Origin: JAZKFT01 sp043760535
Lineage (GTDB): Bacteria; Bacteroidota; Bacteroidia; Chitinophagales; Chitinophagaceae
Length of the DNA stretch: 7,386 bases
Direction: 5' to 3'
NCBI GenBank assembly: GCA_043760535.1
Contig: JAYUOV010000343.1
Span: forward strand, 1-7,386
In this document: positions 1-7,012 of the stretch, one piece after another
How positions within the stretch are numbered: position 1 is the stretch's first letter
How the letters are laid out: the number at the start of each line of letters is the position of its first letter
The notes under the pieces: generated by a model
The model's database searches: none
What the model was told of the DNA's origin: nothing
The model's input: only the letters and a program-made list of their open reading frames with translations
Made by a program: the position numbers and the translations under genes

Positions 1-87
1 GCTTCTAGCGAAGTATATACGGGTTCACCAATTGCCGAAGCAAACATATAAAATTGTTTGCCGAATGTTTGGAATTAAACGGTATAA

Positions 88-221
88 CTGAAAGGGCGAA
101 ACATACGTTCTCACAAATCTAAATTGCCACTGGGTGTTGTGCCGCCCTTTCAGGGCTTGATTTTCCATGATTTACTTACCCAGGGCGTTGCCCTGGGCTA
201 TTTCTTTCGCCCCTTTGGGGC
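88..221. repeat. GC-rich multi-hairpin intergenic repeat
   Basis: Three compact perfect hairpins follow one another: GCCCT-TTC-AGGGC (144-156), CCCAGGGC-GTT-GCCCTGGG (179-197) and GCCCC-TTT-GGGGC (209-221). In addition CTGAAAGGGCG at 88-98 is the exact reverse complement of CGCCCTTTCAG at 143-153, so the first hairpin arm has a distal partner. These stems contrast sharply with the AT-rich surroundings. From memory, blocks of this kind (a CCCAGGGC/GCCCTGGG stem next to a GCCCTGAAAGGGC stem) recur between genes in Bacteroidota and some other phyla; I could not check this. It is probably a dispersed non-coding repeat, with function unknown. Confidence 0.6.
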
Positions 222-289
222 TAGCAATAAATCGTAACCCCTCAAAATTCATAATCTTAAAATCATTCATAATCAATGCTTTAGGATAC

Positions 290-374
290 TTGTCATTAGC
301 AGCTTGTCGAAGGGCTACTAGTAGATCTTCATTGCAGATTGGTTAGAGGGGATTCGACAAGCTCAACCTGACAA
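290..374. repeat. imperfect inverted repeat with AGCTTGTCGAA arms
   Basis: The inner arms AGCTTGTCGAA (301-311) and TTCGACAAGCT (353-363) are perfect reverse complements of 11 bases. The outer arms TTGTCA (290-295) and TGACAA (369-374) also pair. On both sides the inner and outer arms are separated by exactly five unmatched bases (296-300 and 364-368), giving a symmetric internal loop. The apical loop is about 41 bases. The arms resemble a GTCACCCTGAGCTTGTCGAAGGG-like repeat that I recall as common between bacterial genes, here with a diverged centre; that resemblance is from memory. It could be a degenerate mobile repeat or a bidirectional transcription stop. It lacks a T-run. Confidence 0.55.
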
Positions 375-442
375 TTTCCAAGCTTCGTTAACTAAACGAC
401 ATTGTATTTAGGAATTACAGAAAATGCCTGACTATGTATACA

Positions 443-1729
443 TTACCCCAACACCTGTTTAATAGCCTCAGCCTTTAGCATACATTCTTCGTACTCCTTT
501 TCGGCATCACTATAAAAAGTAATGCCACTGCCTACCTGATAGCTAAGGCATTGGTCGGTTTCGTTGTAAAGAATACTTCTGATGACTACATTAAAATCAA
601 AATCGCCGTTTGGAGCTATGTAGCCCACGGCACCACTAAAAAGGCCCCGTTTGGTTTGTTCGTATTGTTCTATCAATTCCATCACCCGCCGCTTTGGGGC
701 GCCGGTCATGCTGCCCATAGGGTAGGTGGCTTGTATAATATCGAAAAAAGAAATGCCATCCCTAAGTTGTCCGCTAATGGTAGAAATCATCTGATGTACC
801 TGCGGGTAAGTGTAAATGCCAAAGAGTTCGTCCACCTGCACCGATGCTTCTTCGCAAACTTTAGAAAAGTCGTTCCTTACCAAGTCCACCACCATCACGT
901 TTTCGCTGCGTTCTTTGGGGCTTTGCCTTAGTGCTGTTTTTTGTAATTCGTCCTGTTCTGCATCGTCCGTTTTTCGGGATGTAGTGCCTTTTATGGGCTG
1001 CGATAAAATCCTGTTGCCCCTTTTCATCAGGTACCTTTCGGGGCTGGCACAAAGCAGGTATTTATCTTGCTGCCTGTAAAATGCCGAAAAAGGATTGGGT
1101 GAAATATCGCTCAGCTTCCGGTAAATATGCAGCGGATCTATCACTGCTTTTTTCGCAAAAAATTCCTGACAAAAATTTACTTCGTAGCAATCGCCACGCA
1201 GTATATGTGCTTTTAATTTATTAATAGTGCTAATGTATTGTTCCCGGGTAAAACCTGCCTGTATGGTTATTGGTCGCTGTTGTAGGTATTTAGGAATTTT
1301 TTTGGCATTAATGGTATGGAAAATAGCAGTATGGTCATCGTTAAAAGAATCGATGAGCATTTCATTTTCGTGTAGCTGCACTACAATTTCCGGGATAAAA
1401 AAATGCAGATCGGCGAAGCCGATACGGTCATGGTGTTGGGATTGGAGCGGCTCTGTTTCGTTTTTAAGATCGTAGGCCAAATGGCCAAAAAACCATTGGC
1501 CGGGATGGGCATTCATAAACAACTGTAACTGCTGTAAAGCCTTGCCGGCAGGGCGTTCTATGTGCTGATGGCTACCGGCCGCTACCAAACATTCCTGCTG
1601 ATTATGTGGCGATGTGTATTGGTGGTTATCTAAAAAAGAAAAACTGTTGAATTGGCAAGCCCAACTCAACAGTTGTAATCTTGTTTGTTGAAATTCAACA
1701 ACGGGAAAAGAAACAGTTTTTCTTATCAA
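443..1729 (-). CDS. pabB: aminodeoxychorismate synthase component I (PabB-like)
   Basis: The 428-residue product belongs to the chorismate-utilising family (TrpE/PabB/MenF). It would convert chorismate, with ammonia supplied by a PabA-type glutaminase, to 4-amino-4-deoxychorismate on the route to p-aminobenzoate and folate in the cytosol. The chorismate-binding core starts near residue 160. It shows GDCYEVNF (179-186), ASPERYL (228-234), PIKGT (245-249), the ERSENVMVVDLVRND block (273-287), GSMTGAPK (339-346) and GSGITFYSDAEKEYEE (400-415). Lysine 247 in PIKGT points to PabB; anthranilate synthases usually have PIAGT. The N-terminal 150 residues are diverged. The start is TTG: an in-frame TAA lies two codons upstream and the first in-frame ATG is residue 72, which would remove part of the N-terminal domain. 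No pabA or pabC is visible nearby. It is third in line after purA and the acidic gene, with a 125-base gap that may carry its own promoter. Confidence 0.88.
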   Translation of the reverse strand: MIRKTVSFPVVEFQQTRLQLLSWACQFNSFSFLDNHQYTSPHNQQECLVAAGSHQHIERPAGKALQQLQLFMNAHPGQWFFGHLAYDLKNETEPLQSQHHDRIGFADLHFFIPEIVVQLHENEMLIDSFNDDHTAIFHTINAKKIPKYLQQRPITIQAGFTREQYISTINKLKAHILRGDCYEVNFCQEFFAKKAVIDPLHIYRKLSDISPNPFSAFYRQQDKYLLCASPERYLMKRGNRILSQPIKGTTSRKTDDAEQDELQKTALRQSPKERSENVMVVDLVRNDFSKVCEEASVQVDELFGIYTYPQVHQMISTISGQLRDGISFFDIIQATYPMGSMTGAPKRRVMELIEQYEQTKRGLFSGAVGYIAPNGDFDFNVVIRSILYNETDQCLSYQVGSGITFYSDAEKEYEECMLKAEAIKQVLG

Positions 1730-1742
1730 TGTTTATAATAGT

Positions 1743-1848
1743 ACTAAGTATTTAGTACTTAGTGTTAATACTTGAACCCTGGTTTTTTGGATTGTCCAAT
1801 TTCTAATGTATAATGTATCTTAATATTTAATGCTAGGTACTAAATACT
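1743..1848. repeat. AT-rich GTATTTAGTAC inverted repeats upstream of pabB
   Basis: ACTAAGTA (1743-1750) and TACTTAGT (1756-1763) form a perfect 8-bp stem with a 5-base loop, about 15 bases upstream of the pabB start. A copy of part of this unit returns inverted near the far end of the spacer: AGTATTTAGTAC at 1747-1758 is the exact reverse complement of GTACTAAATACT at 1837-1848, just beyond the stop of the acidic gene. A small stem TTGGA-TTG-TCCAA lies between (1787-1799). The spacer could therefore fold locally or end to end. Its role is unknown; it might affect pabB expression, or be a repeat family filling intergenic space. Confidence 0.5.
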
Positions 1849-1854
1849 AGATTC

Positions 1855-2265
1855 TTAGAAATCATCATCCTCATCATCATCAAAATCATTACCGCCACCA
1901 AACAGATCGCCAAATTCATCATCTACTTTAAAGTCCTCTTCGGCATCGTCTTTCTTTTTGCCGCCACCTGTGGCTTTGCCTTTCGATTTTGGTACATCAA
2001 ATTCATCAAAATCCGGATCCCACTCTTCGTCGTCTTCAGATTTTTCCCAATCATCGGCTACTTCCACATCGCTGTCATCATCCTCATCATCATCTTTTTT
2101 AGATGATGCCTTACCTTTTTTCGGGGCTTCATCCTCTTCAAAATCATCATCAGCATCCTCATCTTCCATTTGCTTTTTGGTTTTGGTAGATGCTTTTGGC
2201 GCCGAATCGGGATCAGCTGTTTTTGCGGCCGCAGCCTTTTTGGTGGTATCTTTCTTAACTGCCAT
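1855..2265 (-). CDS. small highly acidic low-complexity protein, function unknown
   Basis: The product has 136 residues, of which 37 are Asp and 16 Glu, with 22 Lys and no Arg, His or Cys, giving a net charge near -31. The first 32 residues are rich in Lys, Ala and Thr, resembling a histone-like tail. From residue 33 on, acidic blocks alternate with short Lys/Gly/Ser linkers (about 48-57 and 92-105). Aromatic residues are set into the acidic parts: W73, the segment EEWDPDFDEFD (80-90), and F112, F118, F122 and F128. The chain ends in DDEDDDF, loosely like the acidic-aromatic tip of single-stranded DNA-binding proteins. There is no signal peptide or membrane segment, so it is probably a disordered cytoplasmic protein. 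It starts 81 bases after the purA stop and is probably cotranscribed with it. A nucleic-acid mimic or protein-binding role is possible but unproven. The ATG at 2265 is clear and the composition is too organised for chance. Confidence 0.7.
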   Translation of the reverse strand: MAVKKDTTKKAAAAKTADPDSAPKASTKTKKQMEDEDADDDFEEDEAPKKGKASSKKDDDEDDDSDVEVADDWEKSEDDEEWDPDFDEFDVPKSKGKATGGGKKKDDAEEDFKVDDEFGDLFGGGNDFDDDEDDDF

Positions 2266-2346
2266 TTTATTGCTTATTTGCGGTGTAAAATTTCTACAGG
2301 TTTTCCATTAAACCAAATAAAAATCAGAATAATTTTTACGCGTCTT

Positions 2347-3609
2347 TTACATGGTAATAATCTGGTCTCTACCTGGCCCGTTAGATACGTAAGACACAGG
2401 AACGCCTACAAACTTGTTGATGAAATCAATATACGATGACATTTCTTTAGGCAACGTATCACCGGTTTTTATTTCGGTGGTATCGCAATACCAACCGTCG
2501 AAAGATTGGTACACCGGTTCTATTGCAGCCCTCGTCATTTGAAAAGGCACCTGCGAAGTTTGCACCCCGTTAATGTTGTAGGCTGTACACACATTCAGCG
2601 GCGAAAAGCTGTCCATAATATCGGCCTTTGTCATAATCAGTTTGGTTACACCGTTAATCATACAGGCATATTGCAGTGCCACCAGGTCTATCCAGCCACA
2701 GCGGCGTGGGCGGCCAGTTGTAGCTCCAAATTCGCTGCCAGCCTTGCGTATAGCTTCGCCAGTTTCATCGTGAAGTTCTGTAGGGAAAGGGCCTCCGCCA
2801 ACACGGGTGCAATAGGCCTTAGTTACGCCCATTACATCTTTAATTAGTTGCGGTGCCACACCCAGGCCATTACATACACCAGCGGTAATGGTACTGCTGC
2901 TTGTAACAAACGGAAAAGTTCCGAAATCTATGTCCAGCATACTGCCCTGTGCACCTTCTGCCAGCACACGTTTGCCCTGCTTTATTTTTTCGTTGATAAA
3001 ATATTCTCCGTTTACAATGTTGAGTGTTTTAAGAAATTCCAATGCTTCGAAAAACTCTTCTTCCCAATCAGATATGTCTTCGTTGAAATTACAATTATCA
3101 AGGAGCTTTTGGTGTTTCAGCCTAAGCTTAATATAGTTAGATGTAAAGCTTTTATCTTTTAAATCGCCTACCCGCAGGCCGTTCCTGCCTGTTTTATCCA
3201 TATAAGCTGGGCCAATGCCTTTAAGTGTGGAGCCAATTTTGCTTTCGCCTTTCTGCATTTCGCTGGCTTTATCCAATGCCCGGTGGCTGGGCAGTATCAG
3301 GTGGGTACGTTCGCTGATAAATAGGTTCTTGCGCACATCCACACCAAAAGTAGCCACTTTGTCACATTCCTTTTTTAATGTAACAGCATCCAACACTACA
3401 CCGCTGCCTATCAGGTTAATATTTTCCGGATGAAAAATACCTGAGGGAATTTGATGGAGTACGATTTTGGTATCGTTTACATACAAAGTATGCCCAGCAT
3501 TGGGGCCGCCCTGAAAACGGGCTATAATGTCGTACTGCGGGGCAAAGTAGTCCACTATCTTGCCTTTCCCTTCATCGCCCCATTGCAGGCCGAGGATCAC
3601 ATCTATCAT
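2347..3609 (-). CDS. purA: adenylosuccinate synthetase
   Basis: This cytosolic enzyme joins IMP and aspartate using GTP to form adenylosuccinate, the first committed step from IMP to AMP. The 420-residue length is normal for the family. The signature QWGDEGKGK is at residues 9-17 (catalytic Asp12). RFQGGPNAGH at 31-40 carries the catalytic His40. GIGPAYMDKTGRNGLR at 131-146 matches the IMP-binding region, as does the ATTGRPRRCGW segment at 296-306. TKAD at 327-330 is the GTP guanine-recognition motif, and NGPGRDQ at 410-416 is the conserved C-terminal loop, usually GPDRD, so Gly replaces Asp here. The ATG start at 3609 puts the signature at the expected distance from the N terminus. A -7-like box lies 26 bases upstream (3636-3643). 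It is the first gene of a probable purA, acidic-protein, pabB transcription unit. No frameshift or missing catalytic residue is seen. Confidence 0.98.
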   Translation of the reverse strand: MIDVILGLQWGDEGKGKIVDYFAPQYDIIARFQGGPNAGHTLYVNDTKIVLHQIPSGIFHPENINLIGSGVVLDAVTLKKECDKVATFGVDVRKNLFISERTHLILPSHRALDKASEMQKGESKIGSTLKGIGPAYMDKTGRNGLRVGDLKDKSFTSNYIKLRLKHQKLLDNCNFNEDISDWEEEFFEALEFLKTLNIVNGEYFINEKIKQGKRVLAEGAQGSMLDIDFGTFPFVTSSSTITAGVCNGLGVAPQLIKDVMGVTKAYCTRVGGGPFPTELHDETGEAIRKAGSEFGATTGRPRRCGWIDLVALQYACMINGVTKLIMTKADIMDSFSPLNVCTAYNINGVQTSQVPFQMTRAAIEPVYQSFDGWYCDTTEIKTGDTLPKEMSSYIDFINKFVGVPVSYVSNGPGRDQIITM

Positions 3610-3635
3610 TGCTGTTGGTTTATTATTGTATGCCG

Positions 3636-3643
3636 CAAAAATA
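3636..3643 (-). promoter_or_regulatory. putative Bacteroidota -7 box for purA
   Basis: Read on the minus strand this is TATTTTTG, a full match to the Bacteroidota -7 consensus TAnnTTTG. It ends 26 bases before the purA ATG, which would give a short leader. No TTTG -33 box stands at the usual 19-21 base spacing, so the call rests on one element in an AT-rich region. The rest of the 217-base divergent spacer (3610-3826) shows no convincing promoter for the plus-strand restriction gene. The closest is a weak TATCTTCA at 3784-3791. Confidence 0.4.
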
Positions 3644-3826
3644 GTGGAATGAAGATTGGGATGGGATAGCGGGGAGAAATATTGTTTTTTGGGGAGAGGA
3701 AAACCTGAAACTTATTTATTTTCCACTTTCTTTTAATTGATGGTATCAGTATTTCTTTAAAGCAGAATGTATGCTTAAAAAACTATCTTCATTTTAGAGA
3801 AAACAAATACACACCAACAGATAAGC

Positions 3827-5935
3827 ATGATACAAAAAGAAGAAGCATACAAACAAATTGCTGCACTAGTAGAAAGGTTTGGAGAACAATTCGAATCTTA
3901 CAAAAGACCGGACTATAACGAAACGCTTACCAGGCGGGATTTTATCGATCCATTTTTTAAAGCATTGGGCTGGGATATAGACAATCAAAACGGATATGCC
4001 GAAGCATACCGTGAGGTAATACATGAAGACAAAGTAAAAGTGGGGAAAGCAACCAAAGCACCTGACTATTCTTTTAGGCTGGTGGGCGGCACAAGGCTTT
4101 TTTTTGTAGAAGCCAAGAAACCAAGTGTGGTAGTTAAAGACGATATGCAACCTGCCTATCAGGTTCGCAGGTATGGATGGAGTGCAAAACTTGCGGTGAG
4201 CATTATTACCGATTTTGAAGAGTTTGCCATTTACGATTGCACCAAAAAACCCAATCCCACAGACAGGGCTTCCGTTGCAAGAATTAAGTACATCACTTAC
4301 AAAGACTACCTGAAAGAGTTTGATTTTTTGTGGGACAGTTTTAGCAAAGAGCAGGTACTAAAAGGCAGTTTCGACAAGTTTGTACAAGGCAACCTGAACA
4401 AAAAAGGAACAGCCACGGTGGACAAAGAATTTCTGCAATCGCTGGATAGTTGGCGAACATTACTGGCCGAGAATATGGCCAAAGCCAATAAAGAATTGGG
4501 TGAGGATGAGTTGAATTTTGTAGTACGGCAAACCATCGACAGGCTTATCTTTTTGCGGATTGCAGAAGACAGAAGTGTGGAGCATTATGGTAACCTACAA
4601 AGTGCTGTGAAGGTTGGTGTTTATTATCAAAACCTTTTCAGGATTTTTAGTGCGGCTGATGACAAATACAATTCGGGGTTGTTTGATTTTAAGAAAGATA
4701 AAATAAGTAAAACGCTTTTGGTAGATAACAAGGTTTTAAAAACCATCATCAACCAATTGTACTACCCCGAAAGCCCTTATGAATTTTCTGTTTTATCGGT
4801 AGAAATTTTGGGAAGTGCTTACGAGCAGTTTTTAGGAAAAGTAATACGTATAGACAAAGCACACCGTGCCCATATAGAAGAAAAACCTGAAGTGAGAAAA
4901 GCAGGTGGCGTTTATTACACGCCGCAGTATGTGGTGGAGTACATAGTAAAAAATACAGTAGGTAAACTGACCGAAAACAAAACGCCAGCCGCTGTCAGCA
5001 AAATTAAAATAGTGGACCCGGCCTGTGGTAGCGGTAGCTTTTTAATTGGTGCTTACCAGTATTTACTCGACTGGCATAAGAACCATTACACCGGCGACGG
5101 AAAAATTTCTAAAGGCAATAAAGGCAACCCGCTTACACCCGAGGGCAACCTTACCACCAACGAAAAGAAGCGGATTTTACTCAACAATATTTATGGGGTG
5201 GATATAGATGTAAATGCTGTGGAAGTAACCAAGCTAAGCCTGCTTTTAAAATGTATGGAAGGCGAAACCGAAGCTAGTATTGCCTCGCAGCTTAGCTTGT
5301 TTAACGAAAGGGTTTTGCCAACGCTTGACAGCAATATTAAAGATGGGAACAGTTTGGTGGATACAGATTTTTATGGTGGAGAAATAGACTTTGGTGAGGA
5401 GAAAAAAATAAAGCCTTTTAATTGGCGAAAGGCCTTTCCTGAAGTGTTTAATATAAAGCTGAAACCAATTAAAGAGCCAACCCCGGCAGAGAAATTAAAG
5501 AAGGCCCTCAGTAGTTCAATGGAGAGTAACCGGGAGTTGGACTACGCTATGAGAGAATATATAAATACTGTTGAGGAGCCATCAACTCCTTATGGATTGC
5601 AAGGTGGTTTTGATGTTGTTATTGGGAATCCGCCTTATGGTGCTTTATTTAGAAATGAAGAACTTGATTATTTTAAGGGTAGATATAACACAGCAGTTTG
5701 GCGGGGAGAAAGCTACTTATTGTTTATTGAGCAAGCACTAAGGTTATTGAAAAATGATGGCTTACTCGGATTTATTATTCCAGACACACTTTTAAATTTA
5801 AGTTTTACCCAGCCTACAAGAGAGTTGTTATTGAGAAATTCAAAACTGCATGAGATTGTTGGTTTGCCTTCTAATGTGTTTTCAGGTGCTACTGGGTCAA
5901 CCCCCTATAAACTGGAACGCTTTTCAATTTTATGA
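3827..5935 (+). CDS. type IIG (Eco57I-like) restriction-modification enzyme, 3' end lost to IS insertion
   Basis: The 702-residue product is the front part of a single-chain enzyme that would both cut and N6-adenine-methylate DNA. The N-terminal nuclease domain (about 30-160) has a PD-(D/E)XK pattern: Pro79-Asp80, then Glu95-Ala-Lys97. A helical connector follows. The methyltransferase core has GGVYYTPQYVVEYIV (360-374, motif X), DPACGSGSF (397-405, S-adenosylmethionine-binding motif I), YGVDID (456-461, motif II), DGNSL (506-510) and NPPYG (601-605, catalytic motif IV). Intact relatives usually have roughly 1,000 residues or more, ending in a target-recognition domain, which is absent here. 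Native sequence stops near residue 689 (SGAT); the remaining residues and the TGA come from the IS inverted repeat. DNA recognition is therefore probably lost and the gene is best treated as a 3'-truncated pseudogene. The start ATG follows an AT-rich leader without a Shine-Dalgarno sequence. No partner methylase or specificity gene is in view. Confidence 0.88.
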   Translation: MIQKEEAYKQIAALVERFGEQFESYKRPDYNETLTRRDFIDPFFKALGWDIDNQNGYAEAYREVIHEDKVKVGKATKAPDYSFRLVGGTRLFFVEAKKPSVVVKDDMQPAYQVRRYGWSAKLAVSIITDFEEFAIYDCTKKPNPTDRASVARIKYITYKDYLKEFDFLWDSFSKEQVLKGSFDKFVQGNLNKKGTATVDKEFLQSLDSWRTLLAENMAKANKELGEDELNFVVRQTIDRLIFLRIAEDRSVEHYGNLQSAVKVGVYYQNLFRIFSAADDKYNSGLFDFKKDKISKTLLVDNKVLKTIINQLYYPESPYEFSVLSVEILGSAYEQFLGKVIRIDKAHRAHIEEKPEVRKAGGVYYTPQYVVEYIVKNTVGKLTENKTPAAVSKIKIVDPACGSGSFLIGAYQYLLDWHKNHYTGDGKISKGNKGNPLTPEGNLTTNEKKRILLNNIYGVDIDVNAVEVTKLSLLLKCMEGETEASIASQLSLFNERVLPTLDSNIKDGNSLVDTDFYGGEIDFGEEKKIKPFNWRKAFPEVFNIKLKPIKEPTPAEKLKKALSSSMESNRELDYAMREYINTVEEPSTPYGLQGGFDVVIGNPPYGALFRNEELDYFKGRYNTAVWRGESYLLFIEQALRLLKNDGLLGFIIPDTLLNLSFTQPTRELLLRNSKLHEIVGLPSNVFSGATGSTPYKLERFSIL
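5901..5930 (+). repeat. IS left inverted repeat (IRL)
   Basis: The core 5901-5919 (CCCCCTATAAACTGGAACG) pairs with the reverse complement of 7360-7379, with one mismatch and one single-base gap. AACTGGAACG is identical in both. The next 11 bases match at 8 positions. Read through in frame from the restriction gene, this repeat encodes PYKLERFSIL and then the TGA. Confidence 0.8.
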
Positions 5936-5960
5936 TTGGTTTGGAATAGGTTTTTTTAGG

Positions 5961-6014
5961 TATCGGCGAACAAAATAATTCTTGCGAAAAATTTTGTTCG
6001 GATATCTTTTTTTA
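5961..6014 (+). terminator. strong hairpin and T-run inside IS left end
   Basis: CGAACAAAAT (5967-5976) and ATTTTGTTCG (5991-6000) pair perfectly over 10 bp. The stem is extended outward by TATC (5961-5964) with GATA (6001-6004) across a two-base GG bulge, and inward by TTC/GAA in the loop. On the plus strand it is followed by TCTTTTTTTATTT (6005-6017), the usual form of an intrinsic terminator. It begins 26 bases after the stop of the truncated restriction gene and would end transcripts entering the IS from that side. On the minus strand, after orfB, no T-run follows the hairpin, so it suits incoming rather than IS transcription. Confidence 0.6.
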
Positions 6015-6016
6015 TT

Positions 6017-7012
6017 TCATTCGGCTGAACTATCCCTGACAAGTTGCTCCTCAGCAGAGCTTGCTTCCGTTTGATTCAGCCCGATAAAGATATTGCCTTG
6101 TTGCTGTTTATTGCAGTTAAATATCTCATCTACGTTTATGCCCTGTTGCCTCAGATTTTTATAGGGACTTTTATAGTCGGTTCCTGAATGTATTCTTTCG
6201 TAATTGTAAAATTTAAGCCATCTGTTTAGTGTTTCGAAACAATCCCTTGTTTGTTCAAATTCGTAACTCCTGCAGATGCCTCTTTCTAGTACACTGTGGT
6301 ATGATTCAATGTGTGCGTTTTGTTCCGGTGTTGCTGGCTTTGTGAACTCTTGTTCTATTCCAGCGGCTATAAAATATTCCCTTACTAATGAGCTTTCAAA
6401 TTGGGATCCATTATCGCAGCGTACGTATACTTTTTGTGGACTGGCATAAGATTCAATGATGTGACCGAAGAACCTTTTCACATCATCTTTTTTTATACTT
6501 TCTTGAAACATGTGTCCCAATACCCATCGGCTGTAAACATCAATTACACTAAGTAAAGGAACCATTTTTCCGGTGCCGTGTATGTACATGAACTTTATAT
6601 CGAACTCCCAGTACGAAAACGCTGTAGATGGCTCTGGAACTAGCTTTGTAACCCATTGTTTTGTGCCTATCCTGAGCTTTTTTGATTGGTAAAGCAACTG
6701 ATGAAGTTGCATTAGCCTAAATACCTTCTTGTGGTTGATATGGTACTTCAGTTCATCTTGCAGGTAGTAGGTGACCTTTAGATAACCATAGTCGACAAAC
6801 TCTTTTTCCAACAATGCCCTCACCTGGCTAACCACTTTGTCATTAGGTATCTTGTCTCCATTAATGGTAAGTGTGTATTCGCTTGGCTTTACACCTCTTT
6901 TTACAGATGCATCGCTGGTTGTTTGGTAGTAAAAACTGCTGACGCTAACACCGGCATATTGAAGCACTTTGCGAACTGGATATTGCTGTTTAATAAACAT
7001 AACAGCTATCAT
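6017..7012 (-). CDS. IS3-family transposase OrfB (DDE integrase core)
   Basis: This 331-residue protein is the catalytic half of the transposase, which cuts and joins the element's ends. Residues about 45-110 look like the HTH_21-type segment that precedes the integrase core (YGYLKVTYYL, then NHKKVFRLM). The core has the DDE triad: Asp138 in WEFDIK, Asp200 in RCDNGSQF and Glu236 in QNAHIESYHS, with the DD(35)E spacing typical of the family. The C-terminal NYERIHSGTDYKSP (270-283) is also typical. The ATG overlaps the orfA stop as ATGA (7012-7009). The orfB frame is -1 relative to orfA, so it is made as an OrfAB fusion, by translational coupling, or both. No stop or frameshift breaks the frame. 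The C-terminal tail after about residue 295 is polar and Gln-rich with no recognised domain. Confidence 0.95.
   Translation of the reverse strand: MIAVMFIKQQYPVRKVLQYAGVSVSSFYYQTTSDASVKRGVKPSEYTLTINGDKIPNDKVVSQVRALLEKEFVDYGYLKVTYYLQDELKYHINHKKVFRLMQLHQLLYQSKKLRIGTKQWVTKLVPEPSTAFSYWEFDIKFMYIHGTGKMVPLLSVIDVYSRWVLGHMFQESIKKDDVKRFFGHIIESYASPQKVYVRCDNGSQFESSLVREYFIAAGIEQEFTKPATPEQNAHIESYHSVLERGICRSYEFEQTRDCFETLNRWLKFYNYERIHSGTDYKSPYKNLRQQGINVDEIFNCNKQQQGNIFIGLNQTEASSAEEQLVRDSSAE

Larger units (their letters stand above)
1..442. other. gene-free region with hairpin repeats
   Basis: No reading frame here looks like a real protein. The stretch lies downstream of the minus-strand pabB-like gene and runs to the window edge. 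It holds two distinct repeat structures, described separately (about 88-221 and 290-374). There is also a small perfect stem of 7 bp (40-46 with 55-61, GCAAACA/TGTTTGC) around an 8-base AT-rich loop. The DNA between them is AT-rich and otherwise featureless. No tRNA-like or rRNA-like sequence was recognised. Any of the hairpins could help end the pabB transcript, but none is followed by a clear T-run on the minus strand. Confidence 0.6.

Noticed and set aside
144..221. Possible CRISPR-like array in the hairpin cluster
   Set aside because: The stems differ in sequence and spacing; there is no repeated unit with uniform spacers.
551..1079. Plus-strand open frames across the pabB-like gene (551-931, 816-1079)
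   Set aside because: They lie antisense to a gene with full family motifs, and their translations show no domain or sensible composition.
1958..2311. Ser-rich plus-strand frame opposite the acidic gene
   Set aside because: Its Ser/Phe runs are the direct antisense reading of the repeated Asp/Glu codons, so it is a mirror of the acidic protein.
2317..2335. AAAAAT/ATTTTT hairpin after purA as a terminator
   Set aside because: It is a six-base pure AT stem, too weak to call, and the downstream acidic gene is probably cotranscribed.
2506..3162. Plus-strand frames antisense to purA
   Set aside because: purA is unambiguous on the other strand; these frames show no recognisable motif.
3784..3791. 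TATCTTCA as the -7 box of the restriction gene
   Set aside because: It only partly fits TAnnTTTG, with no TTTG at the required distance upstream.
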